From: Archaeoglobus sp.
GTDB taxonomy: Archaea; Halobacteriota; Archaeoglobi; Archaeoglobales; Archaeoglobaceae
DNA: 21,785 bases
Direction of reading: 5' to 3'
NCBI GenBank assembly: GCA_003978865.1
Contig: QNXS01000075.1
Location: 1 to 21,785, forward strand
Shown: piece by piece, positions 6,630 to 14,249 of the stretch
How the letters are laid out: each line of letters opens with the position of its first letter
Position numbering within the stretch: position 1 is the first letter of the stretch
Position numbers and translations under genes: made by a program
Notes under the pieces: generated by a model
Seen by the model: only the letters and a program-made list of their open reading frames with translations
The model's database searches: none
Told to the model about the DNA's origin: nothing

Positions 6630-7849
6630 TCTATGTCAACCTCCATACTAAATCCAAATATTTTCTTTGGCATTACTTCTATAGTCCATACGCCGTTTTC
6701 TGGGTTGTTTATTGTGTATATTTTTGTTTTACTTGAACTTACAACCTTGTATATTCCCTCCGTTTTCTCCCATGGTGGAGATGTTGTTTTTCCCGTTGTT
6801 ACAATTAAAGTCTCAATTAATTTTGGCTTAACTTTTACAATTCCACTTGGGGAAACTATCTTGACGTCCATACTACCATTTGTGCTGTGATAAATGCTGG
6901 GTGATGGTATTGTTAGTGGAATTGATGGAATAATGGATGTGCTAACCTTAACTGTAAGTTTACTTGCATTCTCAATCTCAATAGTTTTTACAAATGGCTT
7001 AGCCGGTTTTGTGAAAACATTTAGATTTAGGCTGATTTTATTCATCCAATCGCTAAGTCCCGGGTCATTTATATTGAGGTCTATGCTTCCCCTTAAATAT
7101 CCCTCAGCAGTCGAGGGAACATTAACTTTAATTTTGACCTTAACTTCAGATTTTGGAGGAATTACCGATGGAGCCTCTATTTTAACATTGCTCTTGTTCA
7201 GATAAGTTGCAAATCCCCAGTAGTATTCGGGTTCCTCAAATTGTGGATTGAGCGTGAATTCTCTATTTGCAGTATTCTCTATTTTTACAACGTACTCGTA
7301 TGTTTTTCCAGCCACCACGACATCGTTAATATATCTTGGACTTATTCTTACACTTGGAGGTATCCAAACTTCAACACTTAGGTGCATAGTGTTTATATAT
7401 CTCGGAATGCTGTAGGGCGAATATACAGGAAAAGTATCATTCGTAAAGGCTATATCGCAGTAGTAGTACCCTTTTTTGGCATCTTTCGGAACCTTCACAG
7501 TTATATTCAATACCGTTTCTCCTTTAGCTTTTAATGTGAAATTCTGCTTATTAAATGTTATCCAATCGCTATTTAAAATATTCTCCTGATATGATGGCAC
7601 TATTTTTGGAGATATTAAAACATCCTTGTTCGTTGGATTGCTTATTTCCACCGAGAACGTTGCTGAATCTCCCCGTTTAAGCCTGAGATATTTAAACGTT
7701 GGGGATATTACCAGTCTTTTTGTAAACTTAATGTACTTCGGTGCTGTTACCGGATGTGGGTAAACAACCTTTGTAACCGTAGCTCCGGCAGTACTTACTG
7801 TTAAAACTAAAATCAAAATTGCAGCCCATCCAAACATTTGTTTTTTCAT
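6626..7849 (-). CDS. Secreted protein with Ig-like (NEW3/CARDB-type) repeats
   Basis: The 407-residue protein starts with a signal peptide (MKKQMFGWAAILILVLTVST, cleavage probable near residue 22). From about residue 50 it shows beta-sandwich repeats: LKRGDSATFSVEISNPTNKD, then NITVKVPKDAKKGYY near 115-130, and a second unit with YEYVVKIENTANREFTLNP and VKIKVNVPSTAEGYLRGSI. Such segments are typical of NEW3/Ig-like domains of archaeal surface proteins, which act in adhesion or as scaffolds. No C-terminal membrane anchor is seen. At least six sequons (NFT, NIT, NDT, NKS, NAS, NGS) make it a likely AglB client. GGTGA precedes the ATG at good spacing. It is the first gene of a two-gene operon with the lipoprotein. 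Fold class is fairly sure; function is unknown. Confidence 0.75.
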   Translation of the reverse strand: MKKQMFGWAAILILVLTVSTAGATVTKVVYPHPVTAPKYIKFTKRLVISPTFKYLRLKRGDSATFSVEISNPTNKDVLISPKIVPSYQENILNSDWITFNKQNFTLKAKGETVLNITVKVPKDAKKGYYYCDIAFTNDTFPVYSPYSIPRYINTMHLSVEVWIPPSVRISPRYINDVVVAGKTYEYVVKIENTANREFTLNPQFEEPEYYWGFATYLNKSNVKIEAPSVIPPKSEVKVKIKVNVPSTAEGYLRGSIDLNINDPGLSDWMNKISLNLNVFTKPAKPFVKTIEIENASKLTVKVSTSIIPSIPLTIPSPSIYHSTNGSMDVKIVSPSGIVKVKPKLIETLIVTTGKTTSPPWEKTEGIYKVVSSSKTKIYTINNPENGVWTIEVMPKKIFGFSMEVDIE

Positions 7850-7878
7850 AAAATCACCTTAACACTTGTTGTACTGCT

Positions 7879-7897
7879 AAAATAAATAATTTCCGTT
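7879..7897 (-). promoter_or_regulatory. BRE/TATA promoter of the secreted-protein operon
   Basis: On the minus strand CGGAAATTATTTATTTTA combines an A/G-rich BRE with a TATA box. It predicts transcription starting near 7860, leaving a short leader that contains the GGTGA ribosome-binding site. Confidence 0.5.
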
Positions 7898-7969
7898 ATC
7901 ATAAACTTATAATGATATTGGTAAAAAATAAAGCAAAAATAGAATAAATAAATAAGACGAATTGTGCAA

Positions 7970-9988
7970 TCACTTTACCCTACTTCCAGGAGGAACATCT
8001 CTTTCAGGTATTAGAAGAACGGCTTTTCCACCGACATCCACCGCTAAAAGCATTCCCTGACTTTCAACTCCCATGAGTTTTGCAGGTTTCAGATTTACGA
8101 GAACAACAACCAACTTACCCACAAGCTCATCTGGAGAATATGTATCAGCAATCCCCGCAACTATCTGCTTAACTTCCCCGCCAGTATCAACTTCGAGTTT
8201 TATCAGTTTCTTGCTTTTCTCTATTTTTTCAGCTTTCAGAACCTTACCGATTCTTATGTCAAGTCTTGAGAAGTCTTCAATCTTTACGACTTCTTTTTTC
8301 TTCTCCACTTCTTCAGCTCTTCGTATTCTTTCAAGCATAACCTTCTCCACTCTATCCACTTCCTCCTCCTCAATTTTTTTGAACGGTGGTTTCGGCTTTT
8401 TAACGACTTTTATGTTATCCAGTTCTAACACACTATCTATTTTTATACAGTCGAGATTCATTCCAATATATTCTGCCACTCTTTTCATTGTAAAAGGTAG
8501 TACAGGATATGACAGTACAATGAGAGCTTTAACGATATGCAGACAGTTCGCAACTACCCTTGCACACTCGACTTTATCCTTTTTTATAAGTTCCCACGGT
8601 TCCATGCTCTGGAAGTAGTTGTTTCCGAAGCTTGAAAGCTCCATGAATGTGTCGCTTGCAACCTTAAACTCCCATTTTTTTAGAGCCTTCGTTATTTCAT
8701 CCTTAGCTTTTGCAATGTTATCTATAACTTCTCTGTCAAGATTGAATTCATCAAGTTCTTCCCACACATTTCCGTCAAAATTCTTCCACGTAAAGTACAA
8801 TACTCTGTATATAAAGTTTCCAAGATTTGCTATAAGTTCATTATTAACTTTATCCATTAATGTTCTCCATGAGAAATTAAGATCTTTTTGATGGGAGGTG
8901 TAGTTTACTATATAGTACCTCAGGTAGTCTGGATGAAAACCTCTTCTCAAGTAGTCATCTTCCAGCCATACAACGTATCCTCTCGACTTTGAGAAGGTCT
9001 TGCCTTCCACTTTTACCATTCCACTCGCTACTATTGCTGAGGGAAGAGCAAAATCCGCACCTTTGAGCATAGCTGGCCAGAAAATGCAATGATGATACAC
9101 TATATCAAGCCCTATAAAGTGTGTTATATCAGCCCATCTGATTTTTCCATTACTTATACCGTCAATCCATATAGCTTTCCAGTCACACCCCTTTAACCTG
9201 CACGCCTCCTTGGTGTAGGATATATAGCCTATGGGTGCATCAACCCATACATAAACCACAAGATTTTCTCCTGGAAACTTAACACCCCACTCAAGATTCC
9301 TTGTTATGCACCAGTCCTTAAGCTCCTTTTTTACCCACTCTTTCGCATAATTAAGAGCGTTCTCCGTTCCCTTTAACTTATCAAGATAATCCAACAAAAA
9401 TTCTCTGAAGGCTGTAAGCCTAAAGAAGTAGTGTTTCTGTTTTCTGAACTCAGCTTTAGTACCGCATATCTTGCATCTTGGATCTTTTATTTCGCCCGGT
9501 TCTAAATACCTTCCACATCCCTGATCGCATTCGTCACCTCTTGCAACTGCACCGCAGTAAGGACAAATTCCTTCAACGTACCTGTCGGGCAGAAATCTCT
9601 TACACTTAGGACAATAAGCAAGCTCTATTTCTTTTGAATAGATGTATCCGTTCTCCACAAGCTTTTTTACAAATTGAGTTGTCATTTCATGGTGGTAGTC
9701 ACTGTCTGTTCTGCCAAAATAGTCAAATTCAACTCCTACTGCTGAAAAAACACTTTTGAAGTGCTCGTGGTATATATTCACGAGTTCCTTCGGGTGCATC
9801 CCCTCCTTTTCTGCATTTACGACTATTGGTGTTCCGTGACAATCGCTTCCACAGATAAAAAGAACGTTTTCACCCATCAGGCGAAGGTAGCGAACATAAA
9901 CGTCTGCCGGAATGTACGTCCTGAGGTGTCCTATGTGTGCCTTTCCGTTCGCATACGGAAGACCGCACGTTATCAGCTTAACTCCCAT
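7970..9988 (-). CDS. metG: Methionine--tRNA ligase
   Basis: This class I aminoacyl-tRNA synthetase charges tRNA-Met. The 672-residue protein has the nucleotide-binding HIGH motif exactly (AHIGH, residues 17-21) and a KMSKS equivalent, FSKSRG. The connective insertion carries zinc-knuckle cysteines: CPKC, CPYC, CDQGC and CKIC. It is followed by the anticodon-binding helical domain. The last 110 residues or so (from DFSRLDIRIGKVLKAEKIEK) form an OB-fold tRNA-binding and dimerisation domain of the EMAP-II/Arc1p type, here fused; in some archaea it is encoded separately. The ATG at 9988 sits 20-25 bases downstream of AAATATAC on the minus strand, so the message is probably leaderless. The gene is divergent from the four-gene operon at 10067. 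Complete and ordinary, no missing key residue seen. Confidence 0.97.
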   Translation of the reverse strand: MGVKLITCGLPYANGKAHIGHLRTYIPADVYVRYLRLMGENVLFICGSDCHGTPIVVNAEKEGMHPKELVNIYHEHFKSVFSAVGVEFDYFGRTDSDYHHEMTTQFVKKLVENGYIYSKEIELAYCPKCKRFLPDRYVEGICPYCGAVARGDECDQGCGRYLEPGEIKDPRCKICGTKAEFRKQKHYFFRLTAFREFLLDYLDKLKGTENALNYAKEWVKKELKDWCITRNLEWGVKFPGENLVVYVWVDAPIGYISYTKEACRLKGCDWKAIWIDGISNGKIRWADITHFIGLDIVYHHCIFWPAMLKGADFALPSAIVASGMVKVEGKTFSKSRGYVVWLEDDYLRRGFHPDYLRYYIVNYTSHQKDLNFSWRTLMDKVNNELIANLGNFIYRVLYFTWKNFDGNVWEELDEFNLDREVIDNIAKAKDEITKALKKWEFKVASDTFMELSSFGNNYFQSMEPWELIKKDKVECARVVANCLHIVKALIVLSYPVLPFTMKRVAEYIGMNLDCIKIDSVLELDNIKVVKKPKPPFKKIEEEEVDRVEKVMLERIRRAEEVEKKKEVVKIEDFSRLDIRIGKVLKAEKIEKSKKLIKLEVDTGGEVKQIVAGIADTYSPDELVGKLVVVLVNLKPAKLMGVESQGMLLAVDVGGKAVLLIPERDVPPGSRVK

Positions 9989-10006
9989 GCTTAGCCTGAC
10001 GGGTTG

Positions 10007-10016
10007 AAGTATATTT
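10007..10016 (-). promoter_or_regulatory. TATA box of metG
   Basis: On the minus strand AATCAAATATAC lies about 25 bases before the metG start, giving a leaderless transcript. It shares a 78-base divergent intergenic region with the promoter of the plus-strand operon. Confidence 0.45.
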
Positions 10017-10030
10017 GATTTTTCACCTCT

Positions 10031-10046
10031 CGAAAAACGTTATAAG
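10031..10046 (+). promoter_or_regulatory. BRE/TATA promoter of the four-gene operon
   Basis: CGAAAAACGTTATAAG is an A-rich BRE followed by a TATA box, centred about 24 bases before the ATG at 10067. A leaderless message is predicted, and no other promoter is evident until after the APS kinase gene. Confidence 0.65.
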
Positions 10047-10066
10047 CTGGAAATCGAACCGACCGC

Positions 10067-10639
10067 ATGCTCAGTAAAATAAAGATTCATACAACTAAAT
10101 TTCTTAATCCTATTTCAAGAATTCTGTGCTATGCTGGTGTTAAACCGAACCACATTACATTTCTTGGTTTGCTAACTGGGTTTGCAGCATCTTACTTCGT
10201 TGCTCTATACAAGCCTTTAATTGGATGTGGGTTAATATTGTTCAGCGGGTTTATGGATATGCTTGATGGCGCCCTTGCAAGGAACTGCGGGAAAGTGTCC
10301 GCTTTTGGGGGCTTTCTTGATTCAGTATTTGACAGATATGTGGATGTTGCAATCTTTATAGCCCTCGGATACTACACCAAGAAATGGATAATAGCAATGC
10401 TTGCAATGAGCGGGGCTTTACTTGTTAGCTATACAAGAGCGAGAGCCGAACATGTAATAGATAGGTGTGATGTAGGAATTGCTGAAAGAAGTGAAAGATT
10501 GCTGATAATTGTTGCTGGATTGCTTAGTGGTTATGTATGGCAGGCTTTGGCAATCACCGCGATACTGGCACACATAACAGCTTTACACAGAGTGTTGTAT
10601 ACTCATCAAACTTTAAAGAGGGAAAGAAAATGGTTGTAG
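10067..10639 (+). CDS. CDP-alcohol phosphatidyltransferase family membrane enzyme
   Basis: Enzymes of this family move a phosphatidyl-type group from a CDP-activated lipid to an alcohol such as inositol phosphate, glycerol phosphate or serine, building polar lipid head groups at the inner membrane. The complete signature D-x2-D-G-x2-A-R-x8-G-x3-D-x3-D is present with D64, D67, G68, A71, R72, G81, D85 and D89. The 190-residue protein has several hydrophobic helices, including GLLTGFAASYFVALY and LLIIVAGLLSGYVWQALAIT, as usual for the family. Archaeal proteins of this size are often archaetidylinositol phosphate synthases, which is the most likely specific role, but the acceptor cannot be read from the motif. 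It leads a tight operon and overlaps the DHH gene by 10 bases. Confidence 0.9.
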   Translation: MLSKIKIHTTKFLNPISRILCYAGVKPNHITFLGLLTGFAASYFVALYKPLIGCGLILFSGFMDMLDGALARNCGKVSAFGGFLDSVFDRYVDVAIFIALGYYTKKWIIAMLAMSGALLVSYTRARAEHVIDRCDVGIAERSERLLIIVAGLLSGYVWQALAITAILAHITALHRVLYTHQTLKRERKWL

Positions 10640-11601
10640 TTCATCACTGGGATGCAGATGGGATAAGTTCAGCAGCCATAATTCTAAGAGAGAAAGGCAG
10701 AATGCCCCTTTTAACACCTCCCGTAGGGGAGTTTAGGTTTGATGAAAGAATTAAAAACAACATTAATTCAGAACTCGTTTATTTCGTTGATCTTAACATG
10801 CCTGAAGAGGTTGTGAAACTGGCAAACTCAGGTTTGTTCGCTAAGGCAGTATTCATAGATCATCATATACAAAATCCAATCGTACATAGAAATATAATTT
10901 ACCACAACCCCTCAGTGAGTCGTGTAGAGTATCCCTCTGCAAGTTTTGTTGCCTCTGAAGTTTTTGATCATACTTCGTATCTCACCATCATCGGTGCTGT
11001 AGGAGATTTAGGAAAAAAGATATTTGAAATCGAGAATTTCGGAGAGAGAGTTGAAAAAATAATGGAAGCAGAAGGTTTGAAAAAAGGAGAGCTGTTTGAG
11101 GCTGTGAAACTTATCGACTCAAACTATCTCAGTATGGACAGATACGGTGTTGAAGAAGCAGCTTTCTTTCTTTCGAAAGCTGATATAGATGATATCCTTG
11201 AAAGAGAGGATTGGATAAGGAAAGCAGAGAAAATAGAGAAAGAAATAAAAGATGCCGTTAACTCAGCAATTTTTAGAGGTGAAGTTGCTTTCGTAAGTTT
11301 TAACTCCAGCAATGCGATAGTATCAAAAGTTGCAAGGGAGCTCGTATGGAATAAAAAAGCTGGAGCCTGTATCGCTGTAAATAAAGGATTTAACGGTAAA
11401 TATCAATTATATGTAAGACTTAACAAAAAGAATTGGAGAATGAAAACACTCATCGAAAAATTAAAAAGTGCCGGTATAAAAACAGGTGGCAAAGCTGAAG
11501 TTCTCGGCAGTGTATTTGATGCCAATGATGAGCTGTTGAATGAAGCTCTAAGGATTGTCAGGGAAGAGTTAGCAAAAATGGGTTTTGAGGTGTGGCTGTG
11601 A
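10630..11601 (+). CDS. DHH-family phosphoesterase
   Basis: The start chosen is the ATG at 10630, preceded by GAGGG. It begins MVVVHHWDADGISSAA, the first DHH-family motif; an upstream in-frame ATG at 10537 lies inside the previous gene. The 323-residue protein has the metal-binding motifs in order: HHWDADG (residues 5-11), FVDLN and then IDHH, followed by a C-terminal part with GGKAEVLGSVF that resembles the DHHA1 substrate domain. Relatives hydrolyse phosphodiester or phosphomonoester bonds, as in RecJ-like nucleases, oligoribonucleases and pAp phosphatases. The adjoining APS kinase makes a pAp or sulfonucleotide role attractive, but this is inference. Start and stop overlap both neighbours, indicating coupled translation. 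Confidence 0.9.
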   Translation: MVVVHHWDADGISSAAIILREKGRMPLLTPPVGEFRFDERIKNNINSELVYFVDLNMPEEVVKLANSGLFAKAVFIDHHIQNPIVHRNIIYHNPSVSRVEYPSASFVASEVFDHTSYLTIIGAVGDLGKKIFEIENFGERVEKIMEAEGLKKGELFEAVKLIDSNYLSMDRYGVEEAAFFLSKADIDDILEREDWIRKAEKIEKEIKDAVNSAIFRGEVAFVSFNSSNAIVSKVARELVWNKKAGACIAVNKGFNGKYQLYVRLNKKNWRMKTLIEKLKSAGIKTGGKAEVLGSVFDANDELLNEALRIVREELAKMGFEVWL

Positions 11602-12977
11602 TGGATGTAAAAAAAGTTTTTGTTATAGGTCTGGATTCAGCTCCTCCAGAGCTACTTTTTGGAGAGTTTATTGACAGTCTGCCGAACATAAAGAGACTCG
11701 TTAGTAGCTCAATTCACGGGGCTATGAGGAGCACAATTCCTGCTATAACTATTCCAGCTTGGATGTGCATGGCAACAGGAAAGACACCGGGAGAACTCGG
11801 ACTGTATGGCTTTAGACACAGGAAAGACTATAGTTATGATAAGATGTGGATTGCACACAGTCTGATGGTTAAGGAAAAAGCGATATGGGACTACATAGTC
11901 CCGAAGAAATCAATCTTAATCGGAGTTCCGCCATCTTATCCACCCAAGCCTGTGAATGGCTGGCTCGTTTCATGTTTCATAACTCCAGATAGCAGTGTTA
12001 ACTATACGCACCCAAAGGAGTTTAAAAAAGAAGTTGAAAGCGTTGTGGGTGAATACGTATTCGATGTCCCCTTTAGAAAAGATGACAGAGATTCTATTGT
12101 CGAGGGCGTCTGGGAAATGACAAAAAAGAGGTTTGAACTGATAAGGTATATGATAGAGACAAAGGACTGGGACTACTTCGAGTTTGTTGAGATAGGTCTT
12201 GACAGGATACACCATGCGTTCTGGAGATATTTTGATGAGGGGCATCACCTGCATGAAAAGGATAGCAAGTACAAAAATGTAATACCCAACTACTACAAAC
12301 TTATAGATAAAGAAATAGGAAAAACTGTAAAGCTTTTAGATGATGCTGCAATAGCAATTGTTTCCGATCATGGAATAAAGAGAATGAAAGGATGTTTTGC
12401 TATAAACCAATGGTTAATAGAGGAGGGACTATTAAAAGTAAAGAATAAAAGCATTCTTGAAAAACGAGGAGTAAAATTTGAGCAACTCGATGTAGACTGG
12501 AGTAGAACTACAGCATGGGCATGGGGCGGATACTACGCGAGAATATTTCTCAATGTAAAGGGTAGGGAGGCTAAGGGTACGATAAAGCCATCAGAGTACG
12601 AAAAAGTGAGAGAAGATATAGCCAACGCTGTAAAAAGCATAAGGGGTCCAGATGGAGAAAAATGGAAAACAAAGGTTTTCTACCCAGAGGATATATATCC
12701 TGTTTGCAGGGGAGATAAACCAGACATGCTTGTTTACTTAGATGATCTCTACTGGCGCTCTGCCGGCACACTCGGTTATGAGACACCGTACTTACTTGAA
12801 AACGACACAGGTCCGGATGATGCTGTTCATTCTGAGTTTGGGGTTTTTTCCCTGAAACTTCCCGATGCTGATAGAGGTATTGAAGTAACTTGCAGCATAT
12901 ACGACTTTGCTCCCACAATTCTCAGCCTTTTTGGACTGAATCCCAAAAAGTTTGGGCTGAGAGGTAATGTACTATGA
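11601..12977 (+). CDS. Alkaline-phosphatase superfamily phosphodiesterase (NPP type)
   Basis: The ATG at 11601 overlaps the preceding stop (TGATG) and has GAGGTG 8 bases upstream; an upstream in-frame GTG at 11592 is less likely. The 458-residue protein shows the two-metal site of the type I phosphodiesterase/nucleotide pyrophosphatase group. GLDSAPPELL gives an N-terminal Asp (D12). STIPAITIPAWMCMATG gives the nucleophilic Thr, near residue 50. GLDRIHHAFW, VSDHGIKRMKG and HSEFGVF supply the remaining Asp and His ligands. No signal peptide or membrane helix is seen, so it is probably cytoplasmic. The substrate is unknown; nucleotide or lipid phosphodiesters, or sulfonucleotides, would fit its neighbours. 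It overlaps the APS kinase gene by 4 bases. Confidence 0.9.
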   Translation: MDVKKVFVIGLDSAPPELLFGEFIDSLPNIKRLVSSSIHGAMRSTIPAITIPAWMCMATGKTPGELGLYGFRHRKDYSYDKMWIAHSLMVKEKAIWDYIVPKKSILIGVPPSYPPKPVNGWLVSCFITPDSSVNYTHPKEFKKEVESVVGEYVFDVPFRKDDRDSIVEGVWEMTKKRFELIRYMIETKDWDYFEFVEIGLDRIHHAFWRYFDEGHHLHEKDSKYKNVIPNYYKLIDKEIGKTVKLLDDAAIAIVSDHGIKRMKGCFAINQWLIEEGLLKVKNKSILEKRGVKFEQLDVDWSRTTAWAWGGYYARIFLNVKGREAKGTIKPSEYEKVREDIANAVKSIRGPDGEKWKTKVFYPEDIYPVCRGDKPDMLVYLDDLYWRSAGTLGYETPYLLENDTGPDDAVHSEFGVFSLKLPDADRGIEVTCSIYDFAPTILSLFGLNPKKFGLRGNVL

Positions 12978-13498
12978 GTTTTGTTATATGGATTACGGGA
13001 CCGAGCGGTGTTGGAAAAACAACATTGGCTAATGCACTGCACGATAAACTTGAGAAGATGGGTTATACAGTGGAAGTCCTTGATGGTGACGGAATAAGAA
13101 GTAAACTCTATCCTGATCTTGGCTTCAGCAGGGAAGAAAGGGAAATGCACAACAAGGTTGTGGTTCACTTTGCGGAAACATTGATGAGAAATGGAGTAAT
13201 AACCATTGTATCTGTAATAGCACCGTATAGGTCATCAAGAGAGTACGCGAGGAAGGAGATCAAGAATTTCATTGAGGTTTATCTTAGATGTCCGATAGAA
13301 GTTAGAATTAAAAGGGATCCAAAAGGTCTATATGAAAGAGCTTTAAGGGGTGAACTGAAAGGATTGACCGGACTCGATGGAGATTATGAGGAGCCTGAAA
13401 GTCCAGAACTTGTACTTGATACGCACACAATGAGTGTTGAAGAAGAAGTGGAGATAGTTATAAAGAAGTTGAGAGAACTCGGTTTCCTGAAAAACTGA
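12974..13498 (+). CDS. cysC: Adenylylsulfate (APS) kinase
   Basis: CysC phosphorylates APS at the 3' position with ATP to make PAPS, the sulfate donor for sulfotransferases. The 174-residue protein has a Walker A loop, GPSGVGKTT (residues 9-17), the DGDGIRSKL substrate segment, GFSREEREMHN, the SVIAPYRSSRE lid region and the RDPKGLYERA and GLTGLDGDYEEP segments that are characteristic of APS kinases. All are intact. In Archaeoglobales dissimilatory sulfate reduction uses APS directly, so PAPS is more likely meant for sulfating surface glycans or lipids; that is inference. No sulfotransferase or ATP sulfurylase lies in this window. It closes the operon, its ATG overlapping the upstream TGA. 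Confidence 0.95.
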   Translation: MSFVIWITGPSGVGKTTLANALHDKLEKMGYTVEVLDGDGIRSKLYPDLGFSREEREMHNKVVVHFAETLMRNGVITIVSVIAPYRSSREYARKEIKNFIEVYLRCPIEVRIKRDPKGLYERALRGELKGLTGLDGDYEEPESPELVLDTHTMSVEEEVEIVIKKLRELGFLKN

Positions 13499-13524
13499 TT
13501 TATTAAGATAGATTTATTAAGATA
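13497..13524. repeat. Exact 14-base tandem duplication over the cysC stop
   Basis: GATTTATTAAGATA occurs twice back to back (13497-13510 and 13511-13524). The first copy overlaps the cysC stop codon (13496-13498), so the duplication leaves the protein intact. It looks like a recent slippage event in the short convergent spacer. Confidence 0.8.
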
Positions 13525-13538
13525 ATTATTATATATTA

Positions 13539-14249
13539 CTAAAATTTAAATGAATCTAAATCATTTACAACTTTCCCAAATCCAAGTCTTTTAATAATTC
13601 TTTCTTTGAGTGTAAGTGTATGCGGATAAAGATGTGTGAAGTAAACCTCTTTTTCACTTAGGATGCGGGAAAAGCGTAAAATTGAATCTGGAGTTGTATG
13701 ATGCTGTGAAAATCCTTCAGGTAAGGATAATTCGTGTATAACAACGTCAAAGTCGTTATTGTAAAGTTCTTCAAATGGCGATGTATCCCCGGTAACAAGA
13801 ATACCGTTAACTATGTACCCCCTACTCTCCACTGAATGTTTCGTTACAATACTTTTAACATTAAAATTGTACACATTAAACTTGTTTTCCCTAACTTCCA
13901 CAACATCGTAGCTTAACTTGTTCCTCAAAAATGGAAAGGCTTCAAGCTGTGACTCCATCCAGTTTTTAGTGCCTGTAGGAGCAAAAATTTTCAGTGTATC
14001 TTCAACTCCAGAGAGCCATCTTGCTTTTAGAAGCGGTAGTAAATCCCCGGAATGATCTAAATGCACGTGTGTAAGCAAAACAGCGTTTATATCTGCTGGT
14101 CTTTTTCCGAGCTGTCCAAGTCTTATGAGGCAGCCATTTCCAGCATCAACTAAGATTGTATTTCCATTTTTCTCAAAAAGAATGCTACTTTGAGCTCTTT
14201 CAAAGCTATCTGCAGTACCCGTACCAAGGAACACTACCTTTACACCCAA
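13539..14249 (-). CDS. RNase Z-like metallo-beta-lactamase hydrolase
   Basis: The 236-residue protein carries FLGTGTADS near the start and the HxHxDH signature LTHVHLDHSGD (H61, H63, D65, H66). Later come the metal ligands TKHSV, GDTSP and FTHLYPH. This is the architecture of the RNase Z/arylsulfatase-like branch of the fold, whose members process tRNA 3' ends or hydrolyse phosphodiesters. It lacks the obvious long exosite arm of classical RNase Z, so the tRNA role is not assured. The start is a TTG at 14249, chosen because GGAGGTG lies 7 bases upstream. It begins within the last codons of the methylthiotransferase gene, a 44-base overlap that implies coupled translation. Probably cytoplasmic. 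Confidence 0.85.
   Translation of the reverse strand: MGVKVVFLGTGTADSFERAQSSILFEKNGNTILVDAGNGCLIRLGQLGKRPADINAVLLTHVHLDHSGDLLPLLKARWLSGVEDTLKIFAPTGTKNWMESQLEAFPFLRNKLSYDVVEVRENKFNVYNFNVKSIVTKHSVESRGYIVNGILVTGDTSPFEELYNNDFDVVIHELSLPEGFSQHHTTPDSILRFSRILSEKEVYFTHLYPHTLTLKERIIKRLGFGKVVNDLDSFKF

Noticed and set aside
8073..8891. Long plus-strand open frames opposite methionyl-tRNA synthetase
   Set aside because: They are serine/phenylalanine-rich complements of the lysine/glutamate-rich synthetase coding strand, without initiation signals.
13539..14249. Calling this metallo-beta-lactamase a true tRNA 3'-processing RNase Z
   Set aside because: The metal motifs fit the branch, but no clear exosite arm was recognised, so only the family name is used.
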